Positions 11,251 to 22,606 of a DNA stretch of 64,000 nt are shown one piece after another. Origin of the DNA: Lycium barbarum (lineage: Eukaryota; Streptophyta; Magnoliopsida; Solanales; Solanaceae); the NCBI RefSeq assembly GCF_019175385.1, contig NC_083338.1, forward strand, positions 91,657,777 to 91,721,776, given 5' to 3'. The translations under genes were made by a program, and so were the position numbers. The notes under the pieces are model-generated. The model saw only the letters and a list, made by a program, of their open reading frames with translations, did no database searches and was not told the origin of the DNA. Position 1 is the first letter of the stretch, and each line of letters opens with the position of its first letter.

Positions 11251-12323
11251 CTAGTCCTTTATTTCTATGGCAGGAATCCTATGGCATGAGTTTTCCTTCC
11301 TCTTCATGATTCTCCTACATTCCGGAAAACGATGAGTCTATGTTCATGAATAGCTATATGAGATAACACACATGTTACGAGCCCAATAGTAATGATGATG
11401 ATGATCTTGATTCCAAATATTCTAGAATTATGATATGATGTTCCTATAAAGATAATGATGCTATTTGTTGTATACACTCACCTTATATACTATTTCCTTA
11501 AAGGTGAGGCAGAATACTTATAAATGTCCATAATGGAATCGGAGGTTCACGACCTTATGTCACCTCGCTAAAGTATAGCTATATTTGAGTTATTATGCAT
11601 GCATTATAATAATAGTATGATGAGAATATGATAAGTACATGATATGTACATGATGATATTACACCGCGCCTACATGGTCGGGTAGACACCGCTAAGGCGG
11701 GCAGCGTATACACCATGTCCAGATGGCGTGGGCAGACACCACTAGTGGGCGGCATGATATGGTACCCCGGATGCGGGAGGCCTGGATGCTGGCTAATCAT
11801 TATCACACCGTACCTATATGGACGGGAAGCTTATACATTTATGCATATATGATGAGATGATGATTATGAAGTAAGCTAGCATGCATTATTTCTTTTATAC
11901 TTGACAGTCAGTTACAGTTGCTCCTTATTGGATACTTCCTTTATCTCATTGATGCATTATCAGTGCTTATGCCTCTCATACTCAGTACAATGTTCGTACT
12001 GACGTCCATTTTCTTTGGACGCTGTGTTCATGCCCACAGGTAGACAGGGAGGTGATCTTGATCCAGACTCGTAGGAGCTAGTAGATACGCAGATGTAGGT
12101 TATATGGTCTCACGAGGTTACTACTATATATATATATATATATTGATAGCCTAAAAGCTTATGTCTATAAAAGTATCTATGTTCACAAATGAAAAATGAT
12201 TTTCTTATGATTTGAGTATGATTTTGATAAAAGAACGCATAATGAGTATGACAAGTAGTAGAACGAGTGGTGCTCGGTGGTTAGCCCCGAGTACTCGTCG
12301 CGGCCCCCAGTCGGGTCGTGACA
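11251..12323 (+). repeat. T1 5' LTR, 5'-truncated
   Basis: It aligns with 18912-20130 of the 3' LTR from CTAGTCCTTT onward, and about 1.4 kb of the LTR start is missing. It contains the hairpin at 11983-12001 and an (AT)n run at about 12124-12141. Relative to the 3' LTR it lacks about 130 bases at 12080-12090, where short GTAG repeats meet. Confidence 0.88.
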
Positions 12324-12327
12324 AAAG

Positions 12328-12345
12328 TGGTATCAGAGCAGTTCA
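12328..12345 (+). other. T1 primer-binding site (tRNA-iMet)
   Basis: TGGTATCAGAGCAGTTCA starts 4 bases after the LTR end. The first 12 bases are the classical complement of plant initiator tRNA-Met, the primer used by chromoviruses. Confidence 0.85.
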
Positions 12346-12528
12346 GTCCTAGGAAGTGTCTACGAGACGTGTCTATTAGAGTTTTGTTTATGGTGTGTTG
12401 CGCGCTACACTAATAAACAGGTGGCTATAGGGCATTTAGGAAAAATGACCATCTTTCATCTTAAGAGATCGTGCGATAGAGCTGTGTTATAAGATTTTCC
12501 CTCTTAATAGTATGTTATGATTTCAGAA

Positions 12529-13680
12529 ATGCCGCCAAAGGGAAAAGCTACAGCCGCCCAGAAGGGCAAGACTATGATGAAAAGGCGGGTAGAAAGAGAG
12601 CTGCCAATGAATGTAGAAGAGGGCGAGTCACAAAATTAGGCCCCATCTAATACTTCCTCTACCCTGCCCAATGTAGAAGAACAAGGAGGAGCTTTAGCTC
12701 CAATTCCCCCACCGGTTGCTTCGGGTCAATAAGTGACCGAGGCCATTCATCTATTGACACAGTTGGTTGCCGCCTAGGCACAGCGGCAGAATGTGAGTTC
12801 AAGTGATCAGGCAGCTAGTACCAGAGCCCGTGACTTTATGAGTTTGAATCCTCCGTAGTTTTTCAGGTCAAATCCGGATGAAGACCCGCAAGGTTTTATT
12901 GATGAGATGCTGAGAACATTGAGGATTATTCATGCCTCCGAAACGGAATCTGTGGAGTTGGCATCTTATAGACTCTGATATGTGGCGGTATTATGGTACA
13001 ATAATTGACTAGCATCAACAAAAGAAAATGCGCCTCCTCCCGTGTGGCAAGAATTTGTGGATGCCTTCATCCGTCATTATTTGCCACCCGAGGTCCGCCG
13101 AGCTAGAGCTGATAGATTTTTAAATTTGAAACAAGGGAATATAAGTGCTCGGGAGTATAGCCTTCAATTCAATTCATTAGCTAGATATGCCCTGACTATC
13201 GTGGCCGAGCTGGGAGATAGGGTACACAGGTTTGTGAGTGGCTTAGGGCCACATCTATTCAAGGATTGTTTGACAGCTTCGTTGCAAGATGGGATGGATA
13301 TTTCCCGAATACAAGCCCATGTCCAGAACTTAGAGGGACGACAACAACCACAAAGAGGTGATCATGATATTGATAGAAGGCAAAGCAAGAGGGCCAGATG
13401 TATAGGGGCAGGCAGTGATTATAGAGGGGTATCAAGGCAGACACATTTTAGACACTCAGGCCAGCCGGTGACTAGTGCACCTCCTCGATTTACGGGTAGG
13501 AGATTTGATCGCTCCTTTCATTCAGGACAGGGTTAGAGTTCGAGGGTCTCAAATTCTCAGTTCAGGGAAAATTATAGTCAGAGAAGACCCCCAGTACCGC
13601 GGTGCAGCTAGTGCGGTAGACTACATTCCGGACAGTGTCGCCAAGGTTCAGATACCTGCTATGCTTGTGGCTAGGTTAGG
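12529..13680 (+). pseudogene. gag: T1 gag (capsid and zinc knuckles), broken
   Basis: Start ATG 12529 (MPPKGKATAAQKGK). The retrotransposon gag core lies at 13042-13400, with WQEFVDAFIRHYLP and LQFNSLARYA. Remnants of two CCHC knuckles are at 13601-13680 (RC..CGRLHSGQC and CYACG..RHMMRDF). The frame is kept from start to knuckles but is cut by stops at 12637, 12730, 12775, 12856, 12976, 13006, 13534, 13609 and 13672. Nearly all are what a single C-to-T or G-to-A change would give from Gln, Trp or Arg codons. No frameshift is seen. Gag would form the virus-like particle and bind the RNA. Confidence 0.88.
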
Positions 13681-15780
13681 CATATGATGCGAGATTTCTC
13701 GTCGATGAGTGGTAGAGTTGGGATTCAGCCCACAAGATCAGTGGCTGGTTCATCTTCAATACGCCCGGTAGGACAGACTACCCAGATTCCAGCAGGTCGA
13801 GGTAGAGGCAGAGGGGGAGAATTTACTTCAGGTGCCACTCAGCCCCGTGTGTATGCTTTAGCCGGACGACAGGATCTTGAGTCCTCCCCGGATGTGGTTA
13901 CAGGTACATTATCCATATTTTCCCATGATGTGTATGCATTGATATATGCGGGTTCTACCTGGTCTTATATTACTCTGTATGTTGCTGGTTGTATTGGGGT
14001 GAAACCTGAGCCAATCAAACCTTTTGAGGTATCTACTCCGGTTGGTGATCCCGTGATAGCTAGATAAGTGTATAAAAACTGTGTACTTATGATATGCAAT
14101 CACCAGACAAAAGCTGATTTAATTGAGCTGGAAATGCTAGATTTCGATGTGATAATGGGTATGGATTGGTTGGCTTCATGTTATGCTAATGTTGATTGCC
14201 GAATGAAAGTGGTTCGATTCTAATTTCCAGGAGAGCCCGTGCTTTAATGGAAGGGTAATACAGCATCTCCAAAAGGTAGGTTTATTTCCTACCTTAAGGC
14301 AAGGAAGATGATAGCCAAGGGATACATTTATCACTTAGTCCGAGTTCATGATACCGAAGCAAAGTCGCCAACTTTTCAATCTGTTCCGGTAGTGAATGAA
14401 TTCCCGGATGTATTTCCAGATGAACTTCCAGGCCTTCCCCCAGAAAGAGAGATTGATTTCGCTATTGATGTGTTACTGGACACTATTCCCATCTCTATTC
14501 CTCCTTACCGAATGGCTCCGGCAGAATTGAAAGAGCTAAAGGCACAATTGAAAGATTTGCTTAAGAAGGGGTTTATTAGACCCAGTTCATCACCGTGGGG
14601 AGCACTTGTCCTATTTGTAAGAAAGAAAGATGGCTCCCTACGAATGTGCATCGACTATAGGAAGTTGAATAAGGTGACGATAAAGAACAAATACCCTCTT
14701 CCGAGAATTGATGATTTATTTGATCAACTACAGGGTGCCAAGTGGTTCTCCAAAATAGACTTGAGGTCAAGTTACCACCAAGTAAGAGTTAAAGAAAAGA
14801 TATTCCCAAGACAGCTTTCAGAACGAGATATGGCCATTACGAATTTTGGGTGATGTCGTTCGGGTTCACTAATGCTCCGGCAGTGTTCATGAATTTGATG
14901 AATAACGTATTCAGGCCTCTCTTGGATTTATTCGTAATAGTATTCATTGATGATATTCTAGTCTACTCTCGCACAGAATCAGAACATGCAGATCATTTAC
15001 GTATCGTTCTTGGAATTCTTCGAGCCCGAGAATTATATACAAAATTTTCAAAATGTGAGTTTTGGCTGAATTCTATAACATTTATGAGCCAGGTTATTTC
15101 AGATAATGGCATTCGAGTTGATACTCAGAAAAATGAAGCTGTGATGACTTGGCCAAGGCCTACGACGCGTACAGAAGTTCGTAGTTTTCTGGGATTGGCA
15201 GGGTACTATAGAAGGTTCATAGAGGGATTTTCCTCTAATTTAGCCCCATTGATGAAGCTAACCCAAAAGTCAGCTAAGTTTTAGTGGAGTGATGCTTGTG
15301 AACGTAGCTTCCAATAGTTGAAGGACAGATTAACCTCAGCTCGAGTCTTAACACTTCCAGAAGGGCCAGATGGTTATGTTGTGTACTGTGTCGTTTCTGG
15401 CATTGTGTTAGGATGTGTGCTAATGCAGCATGGTAGATTCATTGCTTATGCTTCGAGACAGCTGCGGAAACATGAAAAGAACTATCCAACTCACGATCTC
15501 GAATTGGCTGCAGTCATTCATGCATTAAAAATGTGGAGACATTACTTGTATGGAGTGCATGTCGATATTTAGACGGATCACAAGAGTCTTCAACACATTT
15601 TCAAGGAGAAGGAGTTGAATTTTCGACAGAGGCGGTGGTTACAACTATTGAAAGATTATGATGTGAATATTTTATACCACTCCGGAAAAGAAAATGTAGT
15701 GGCTGATGCGCTTAGCCGCCAATCAATGGGCAGCCTATGTGAAGTTCGGAAAAGAAAGAGATGGTTCATGAGCTCCACTA
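13681..15780 (+). pseudogene. pol: T1 protease, reverse transcriptase and RNase H, broken
   Basis: The protease region is at about 13900-14200. The catalytic DxGS is YAGS here (Tyr at 13945-13947), so the protease is dead even apart from the stops. RT starts near 14308: [27 protein letters not shown] and [13 protein letters not shown], then after a 1-base deletion near 14799 [15 protein letters not shown] and the catalytic FIDD at about 14943-14954. RNase H at about 15360-15620 keeps [14 protein letters not shown] and TDHKSLQ. Its first Asp, usually CDAS, is Val (15390-15392). Stops lie at 14065, 14221, 14245, 15282, 15315, 15570 and 15779, with a second 1-base deletion near 15755. Confidence 0.9.
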
Positions 15781-15781
15781 A

Positions 15782-17164
15782 TTGGCTAATCTTGGAGTGC
15801 GTGTAATTGATTCTGGTAGTGCAGGGATTAGTATTAATGATCCCACAGTTTCGTCCCTAAACATGGAAGTGAAAGAGCGTCAGTATGAAGATCCTCAATT
15901 GTGCCATTACAGGGGCACATCTCATGAAAAAGAGAAGTCCCCATTTGATGTTTCCATGGATGGAATTCTTAGATACCGAGGCAGGCTATGTGTGCTGAAT
16001 GTTGCAAAATTGCGCCAACGAATTCTAGAAGAAGCCCATTATTCTCGGTATTCTATTCACCCAGGTGCAATAAAGATGTATCACGATCTCAAATTGATAT
16101 ATTGGTGGGATAGCATGAAGAGGGACATAGCAGAATTTGTAGCCCAACGTCTAAATTTCCAACAAGTAAAGATCGAACATCAAAAGCCAGGAGGATTATT
16201 GCAAGCAATGGAAATCCCTACTTGGAAATGGGAAGTGGTCAACATGGATTTTATTGTGGGGTTACCTCGTTCTCGAGGCAAGTATGATTTTGTATGGGTG
16301 ATCGTGGAGAGACTCACGAAAGCAGCTTATTTTCTTCCAGTCCGAACCATATACTCAGCAGAAGATTATGCAAGCTTGTATCTCAAAGAAATTGTGCGAC
16401 TTCATGGTATACTGGTATCCATTATTAAAGATAGAGGAGCACATTTTACAGCCAAATTCTGGAAGTCTTTCCAAGAAGGTCTAGGTACTCAAGTGAAGCT
16501 TAGCACGGCATTTCATCTACAGACGGATGGACAAGCCGAACGTAGTATTCAGACCTTGGAGGATATGCTACGAGCATGTGTGCTAGATTTCGGTGGTAGT
16601 TGGGATGATAACTTACCTCTGATTGAGTTCGCATACAACAATAGCTACCATTTTAGTATCCAAATGGCTCCGTATGAAGCTTTATATGAAAGGAAGTGTA
16701 GGTCTCCAATCGGATGGTTTGAAATAGGAGAAGTGCCACTAATAGGCCCTGAATTGATTCAGCAAGCGGTGGAAAAGGTCAAAGTGATCCGAGATCGATT
16801 GTTGACAGCCCAAAGTCGCCAAAAATCTTATGCGGACAACCGCCGGCGAGATTTGGAATTTCAGGTTGATGATTGGGTATTTTTGAAGGTGTCTCCAATG
16901 AAAGGGGTGATGAGATTTGGCAATAAAGGGAAGTTAACTCCTCGATACATTGGACCTTATAAAATTATCCGCAAGGTGGGTCATGTAGCCTATGAATTGA
17001 ACTTGCCTTCAGAGCTTGAGTCGGTTCACCCAGTCTTTCATGTCTCAATGCTCCGCAAGTCTATTGGAGATCGTATGAGGATTGTTCCAACTGATGATGT
17101 TCAAGTGACAGAAAGGCTAGCATATGAAGAAGTGCCCATGGCCATTTTAGACAGGCAAGTATGA
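15782..17164 (+). pseudogene. pol: T1 integrase, frame open but zinc finger lost
   Basis: About 460 uninterrupted codons. The N-terminal HHCC finger keeps its His residues (EEAHYSRYSIHPG) but both Cys are replaced, by Arg at 16148-16150 and Phe at 16157-16159. The DDE core is present: VVNMDFIVGLP, then KDRGAHFT, then DGQAERSIQTLE. The GPY/F module appears as LTPRYIGPYKIIRKVG, followed by HPVFHVSMLRK. The frame begins after a TAA at 15779, so no native start is expected; it is the middle of a polyprotein. The enzyme would insert the cDNA. The lost Cys pair predicts a defective protein. Confidence 0.9.
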
Positions 17165-17320
17165 AGACTTCGAAATAAGGAAGTAGCTTCAGTCAAAGTC
17201 TTGTGGCGGAATGACAACCGAGAGGAAATGACTTGGGAAGCAGAAGAGAGTGTGAAGTCCAAGTACCCACACTTATTCCAACCCCCAAGAGAGGCTCAAG
17301 ATGAAACACTAACACTATGA
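17165..17320 (+). pseudogene. T1 C-terminal chromodomain
   Basis: In frame after a TGA at 17162-17164. It reads VASVKVLWRND...EEMTWEAEE...KSKYPHLF, the usual chromodomain tail of Tekay/Del integrases, ending at TGA 17318-17320. It likely steers integration to heterochromatin. The stop before it would separate it from the integrase. Confidence 0.85.
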
Positions 17321-17489
17321 GGTATGTATGCTTCCTTTTCATGCTTTTGGGTCGTGTGTGGCCAGTTTATATTACTATCGTGTTGTAGCCCTGTGAGGGA
17401 ATATTATCATGGGGTGTTGTGACAGGATGGTAGTGCCATATTACAGGGGAAACTCTGGCAAAAGTTTTGTAGAATTCCCAAGTGTTTAA

Positions 17490-17524
17490 CATTCGAGGAC
17501 GAATGATCCAAAAGGGGGAGAGAA
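17490..17524 (+). other. T1 pre-PPT hairpin and polypurine tract
   Basis: CATTCGAGGACGAATG (17490-17505) is a perfect inverted repeat with a four-base AGGA loop. The PPT AAAAGGGGGAGAGAA ends at 17524, directly before the 3' LTR. The same pair occurs in C1, in T2 and in the minus-strand array. Confidence 0.85.
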
Positions 17525-17871
17525 TGTTAAACCTTAGAAAATTTCCCGTTAACGTACAATGAATAGACTAACGAAGAATACGAGAATACGATATTTTAAT
17601 AAGAAAGGAATGACGTTTGATGACCCTAATTAAGATTACAAAGGCATTTGAGATAAGAGAAGAAAGTTTGCCGAGAGAAGGCAAGGCATACGACGTGTAT
17701 CGGAAAGAAATTATTAGTAATGAGTTAATGATAACTAAAGGGTGCTTTGGAGAAGAGTTATAACGTCCTTTAGATTGTTAATGAGGTGATAAATAAGTGC
17801 TAAGAAGGTTCCCTAAGGATTGGAGATCAAACGAAGTGACAAGAAAAAGATCAGTAAAATGATGAGTTATA

Positions 17872-18115
17872 CGGTCGGTTATACAGCCCGTATAATGTGA
17901 TACGGTCCGTATAATGGACCGTAGGATTGTCACAAAATGAAGTTGATGAAGGGGTGATTTCACAGTCACTTATACGGACCGTATAAATTTATACGGACCA
18001 TATAATGTGCTGTCAAATTGACACCGAGTGGGATGGTTACTGGAGCAGTTTCACGGTCACTTATACGGACCGTATAAATTTATACGGACCGTATAAGTTT
18101 CCGTATAATTTCATC
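17872..18115. promoter_or_regulatory. TACGG palindrome cluster in T1 3' LTR
   Basis: Three perfect copies of TTATACGGACCGTATAA (17970-17986, 18061-18077, 18080-18096) plus imperfect copies, all within 260 bases upstream of the TATA-like box at 18131. The copies at 18061 and 18080 are almost back to back. The place and the symmetry suggest binding sites for a dimeric regulator, or a structured DNA or RNA element. No function is proven. Confidence 0.75.
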
Positions 18116-18130
18116 GGGACAAATTTTTAA

Positions 18131-18140
18131 TTTATAAAAA
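18131..18140 (+). promoter_or_regulatory. TATA-like box of T1 3' LTR
   Basis: TTTATAAAAA about 35 bases after the last palindrome. The likely LTR promoter. Confidence 0.5.
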
Positions 18141-19906
18141 GAGCACCCAAGTTCATTATTTTCATTTCATTTTCAATCTCCATAGCTCAAGACTTCTCTA
18201 GAACTTCCCAAACCCCTCATATATACAAGAATCCAAGTGAAACTTATGATCAACTTCATGAAATCAAGGGAGACAAGTGCAAGAAACTCACTAAGGTTCA
18301 CCTAAGTCATGAAATTCCATGGAAAGTGAAACTAGGGTTTTTCTCAAGTGAACTATTTCCACCCAAAGCTTATTCCTACACCATCTAAGGTAAGTTTTAT
18401 GGTATTTACATGTTATTTAAGGTATTGAAAAGTTGAAACACTTGGATTGTAGAAAGATATAGAAAATGGGTCATGAATGTGTGAATAGTGTTATGGTTGA
18501 GTAGTAGTTTGGGGTGAATTATTAATATTGAGGTGTTGTGATTGTAAGTATGTTGGGAACGACATTTATAACATGGAATAAGTATTATATATGAGAAAAC
18601 GCGACATTGAACTATGACCATGATTATGGAGAATTTGGAGTGAAATTTCAAAATGTGGGTAATATAGGTGAATGATGATAGTTGCTTGTGATATTGTGAA
18701 TGTTGTTATGAATGTTTTTGAGTTGATATAGAACATGGGGAAAGTAGTATAAACAAAGGAAATGCTATCCAATTTTCCCTAGAAATAGTAACACGTTCTT
18801 ATAGTCGATTAACTAATGTTGATGCGAATTCTCTTGAAAGGTAGAAACGTAGGCATCGAAGGAGAACAAGAAAGCGATAGATTAGTTAAACGAAAAAGGT
18901 ATGTGAGGCTAGTCCTTTCTATCTATAGCATGAATCCTATGGCATGACTTTTCCTTCCTCTTCATGATTCTCCTACATTCCGGGAAAGGATGAGTCTATG
19001 TTAATGAATAGCTATATGAGATAAGAGACATGTTACGAGCCCAATAATAACAATGATGATGAGCTTGAGTCCAAAGATTCTAGAGTTATGATATGATGTT
19101 CATATAAATATAATGATGCTATTTGTTATATACACTCACCTTATATACTATTTCCTTTAAGGTGAGGCAGAATACTTATAAATGTCCATAATGGAATCGG
19201 GGGTTCACGACCTTATGCCACCTCAATAAAGTATAGCTATCTTTTAGTTATTATGCATGCATTTTGATAATAGTATGATGATAATATGATAAGTCCATGA
19301 TATATACATGATGATATTACACCGCGCCTACATGACCGGGCAGACACCACTAAGGCGGGCAGCGTATACACTATGTCCAGATGGCGTGGGCAGACACCAC
19401 TAGTGGGCGGCATGAGATGGTACCCCGGACGCGAGAGGCCTGGACGCAGGCTAATGATTATGACACCGTACCTATATGGACGGGCAGCTTATACATTTAT
19501 GCATATATGATGAGATGATGATTATGAAGTAAGCTAGCATGCATTATTTGTTTTATACTTCACAATCTGTTACAGTTGCTCCTTATTTGATGCTTCCTTT
19601 ATCTTATTGATGCATTATCATTGCTTATGCCTCTCATACTCAGTACAATGTTCGTACTGGCGTCCATTTTCTTTGGACGCTGTATTCATGCCCACAGGTA
19701 GACAGGTAGGTGATCTTGATCTAGACTCGTAGGAGCTAGTAGCTGATTTGAGAGCACTCCATTGTTCTGGAGGTGCCTTTGATTATTCTTTTGTGTATAT
19801 ATGTGTATTTGGGCATGATGGGGTCCTGTCCTATCCTTATGTATATCACTCTAGTAGAGGCTCGTAGATACGCAGTTGTGGGTTATATGGTCTCACGAGG
19901 TTACTA

Positions 19907-19947
<41 letters not shown>

Positions 19948-20130
19948 TTTTGATAGCCTAAAAGCTTGTGTCTATAAAAGTATCGATGTTCTCAAATGAA
20001 AAATGATTTTCTTATGATTTGAGTATGATTTTGATAAAAGAACGCTTAATGAGTATGACAAGTAGTAGAACGAGTGGTGCTCGGTGGTTAGCCCCGGGTA
20101 CCCGTCGCGGCCCCTAGTCGGGTCGTGACA

Positions 20131-20395
20131 CATACGCATCTATCTCCCCTCCCAGAAAAGGTTCAAGATGAAACGTTGTTGCCCCCAGGTATGCAATGAA
20201 ATCCTTTACTTCTAATGCTTTTGGTCGTGTGTGGCCATATTGTGTGTTGTGCTTTCATAGCCCTGAGTGGCAGTGTTATTTTGGGCTATTGTGAAAGGAT
20301 GGTAGCGCCATATTACAGGAGAAACTCTAGTGAAATTTCTGTAGAATTCCCGAGGACTTAACATTCGAGGACCAATGTTTTTAAGGGGGGAAGAA
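20131..20395 (+). mobile_element. 3' internal tail of a second chromovirus (T2)
   Basis: It is collinear with 17260-17524 of T1: end of the chromodomain frame (CCCAGAAAAGGTTCAAGATGA), the post-pol region with GGTCGTGTGTGGCC, a pre-PPT hairpin with one mismatch (20362-20377) and the PPT ending at 20395. The rest of T2 is not present to the left, so T1 insertion and later deletion removed or displaced it. Confidence 0.8.
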
Positions 20396-20748
20396 TGTTA
20401 CACCTCGAAAAATTTCATGTTGTTGCACAGTGAATGGAATAACACAAGGTGAGGCATATGCGATGCCCCTAGAAGTAAGAGAGGTTACTTAATGATTCTA
20501 ATTGAGATTTCAAAGACATTAGAGATAAGGGAAGAAAGTTCGTTGAACAATGTAAGTATAAATTGTGTTTTGAAAAAGGGTTAACAAAGTACCGAGCTAA
20601 TGTTGATTTAATAATGTCTTGAGGAAAAGTTATAACGCTCCTTAGATTGCTAATGAAGTGTTAAACAAGTGTTAAGAAGGTTCCATAAGGATCGGAGATC
20701 AAACGAAACGACGGAAACAATTCCAGAAAAGTGGAGTTATTCGACCAC

Positions 20749-20837
20749 TTATACGGTCCGTATAAGGGTCCGTATAACCCAACAGAATAAATGTTTTCCT
20801 TGATGGTGAACCACAGACACTTATACGGACCGTATAA
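20749..20837. promoter_or_regulatory. TACGG palindromes in LTR E
   Basis: Perfect TTATACGGTCCGTATAA at 20749-20765 and TTATACGGACCGTATAA at 20821-20837, with half-sites beside them. They lie 60-145 bases upstream of the TATA-like box. Confidence 0.75.
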
Positions 20838-20894
20838 TTTTATACAGACCGTGGAAGGGCCCGTATGAGTCCCGACGGGCTGAGTTATTTTCAA

Positions 20895-20904
20895 GTATAT
20901 AAAC
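20895..20904 (+). promoter_or_regulatory. TATA-like box of LTR E
   Basis: GTATATAAAC after the palindromes, as in the related LTRs. Confidence 0.5.
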
Positions 20905-21845
20905 GTATTCTCACTCTTATTTTCTCATTCTGTCCACTTCTCTATCTCTCTCAATATTTCTAGAGGGTTCTACATATTTCATCAACATAAATCCAAGGTG
21001 AGTTTCATCATCATTACATGTTATTGAATATTGAATGGTTGAAAGACTTAGATTATACATGAAAGTGGAATATGGATCTCAAGTGTGAAATTATGGTGTT
21101 CTTGAATAATAGTTGACATGAATCATAACCCTTGAGGTATTATGAGTATAACCCGATTATAAATAATATTAAGAATGTTGGAGAAACATGATATGTGAAT
21201 GAATGTAATGTTGTATTATGACCATCGTTGTGAATGACCTTGAGAGAAGATTGTGGGAATTGGATAATGACGAACTTGGAAAAGTTATTGATTACGATAT
21301 TATGAATGTTGTTATTGATGTTGGGAGTTGTTACATCATATGGGAAAAGTTGTAAAAGCAAAGGAAATACTGCCCAATTTTCGTTAGCTTTAGCCTAAGC
21401 GTAAGTATGTCTCTGAATATCTAATCATAGCAAGAATTCCTTTGAATGTAGAGTTACGAACTTGCATGGAAGCGTATAGTCGACAAGTTAGAAAGACGAA
21501 AAGGTATGTAATGCTAGCCCTTTTTCTTTCATGAAGGCATGACTCTTATATTATCATTCTCTATATATTTCGATAACCTTCTTATATCCCAAAAGTTGAG
21601 AGTTCATGATTCTTAAGAGTTTCTTATGAGCTAGAGATAAGACATGTTCCACGATAACGATAGTGAAGATGTGTTACACCTTGGAAAATTGTCCGTTGAT
21701 GGACAGTAAATAGACTAACGAAGGGCACGGAGTATACAGTATTTCGATAAGTGAGGAATGGCATTTAACGACCCTAGTTGAGATTTCAGAGATGTTAGAG
21801 ATAAGAGAAGAGGGTTGCCAAAGAGAAGGCAAAGTATACGATAAG

Positions 21846-22552
21846 TGTCACACCCCGACTTTACTAGGGTGTGATGGGCACCCGACCCCATATCTGGAGC
21901 CGAGCGAACCCGCTGACTCTTATTACATAGATAAACTCTTGTATCAATTAAGAAATAAATACATGGTAAGCCCTCCAATATATTTTTTTTCATAAGTAAT
22001 GTCTATCATCATATGGGACCCGCGACATGAAACGTAATAACATTGTGACGGGTGAAGCCGTCTACCAAGCTGACACTCTATACTCATGACTCTGTCTGCA
22101 AAGTCTCTAACATTGAACAAATACCATAGCTCATATACTCTGACTCGGCAGCACTCCAGAACAAGTGGAGCCCGCCAACTCCGCTGGAACATCTTCTATG
22201 ATAACTGTGGCTCAGCTGGTGTACCTGCGCGGCATGAACGCAGCCCCCAAAGAAGAGGGGTCAGTACGAGTAATGTACTGAGTATGTAAGACATGAATAG
22301 TGACATAATAAAGGAATATACAGTATGAATAATAACGGAATAGACATATGGAGCTTATCTTGGAACAGATGTAACCTGTACATAGGAATGCCTTTCTGCA
22401 GATGTCATGCATGCTTAGTTTCTTTTTTTAGGGAAACGGTGTTTCTTATTTACATATACAGAAAAACAGAACATTTAAGAAAACGGTGTCCTTCATTTAC
22501 ATTCACAGTCGCCGAGTACATCGGCTCTCCCACCCCCCTCCCTAACAGTGTC

Positions 22553-22606
<54 letters not shown>

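Larger units (their letters stand above)
11251..20130 (+). mobile_element. Tekay/Del-type chromovirus T1 (degenerate, 5' LTR truncated)
   Basis: Order: partial 5' LTR (11251-12323), tRNA-iMet PBS (12328), gag with two zinc-knuckle remnants, protease, RT, RNase H, integrase with GPY/F motif, chromodomain, PPT and complete 3' LTR. This order and the C-terminal chromodomain define a chromovirus. The length and the single gag-pol frame fit the Tekay/Del clade. About 16 in-frame stops and at least two 1-base deletions make it dead. The LTRs differ at roughly 5-10% by eye, so it is old. It seems to be inserted in the 3' tail of T2, because the sequence after 20130 continues another chromovirus tail. 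Confidence 0.88.
17525..20130 (+). repeat. T1 3' LTR, complete (2606 bases)
   Basis: From TGTTAAACC to GTCGTGACA. TACGG palindromes lie at 17870-18110, a TATA-like TTTATAAAAA at 18131-18140, GC-rich degenerate repeats at 19320-19450, the CAGTAC/GTACTG hairpin at 19641-19659 and an (AT)n run at about 19912-19943. The bases after 20130 are unrelated to the LTR and look like the tail of T2. Confidence 0.92.

Noticed and set aside
13259..13444. Minus-strand open frames over gag, RT and protease genes (also 54189-54594, 55280-55651)
   Set aside because: They are shadows of the real plus-strand polyproteins and show no motif.
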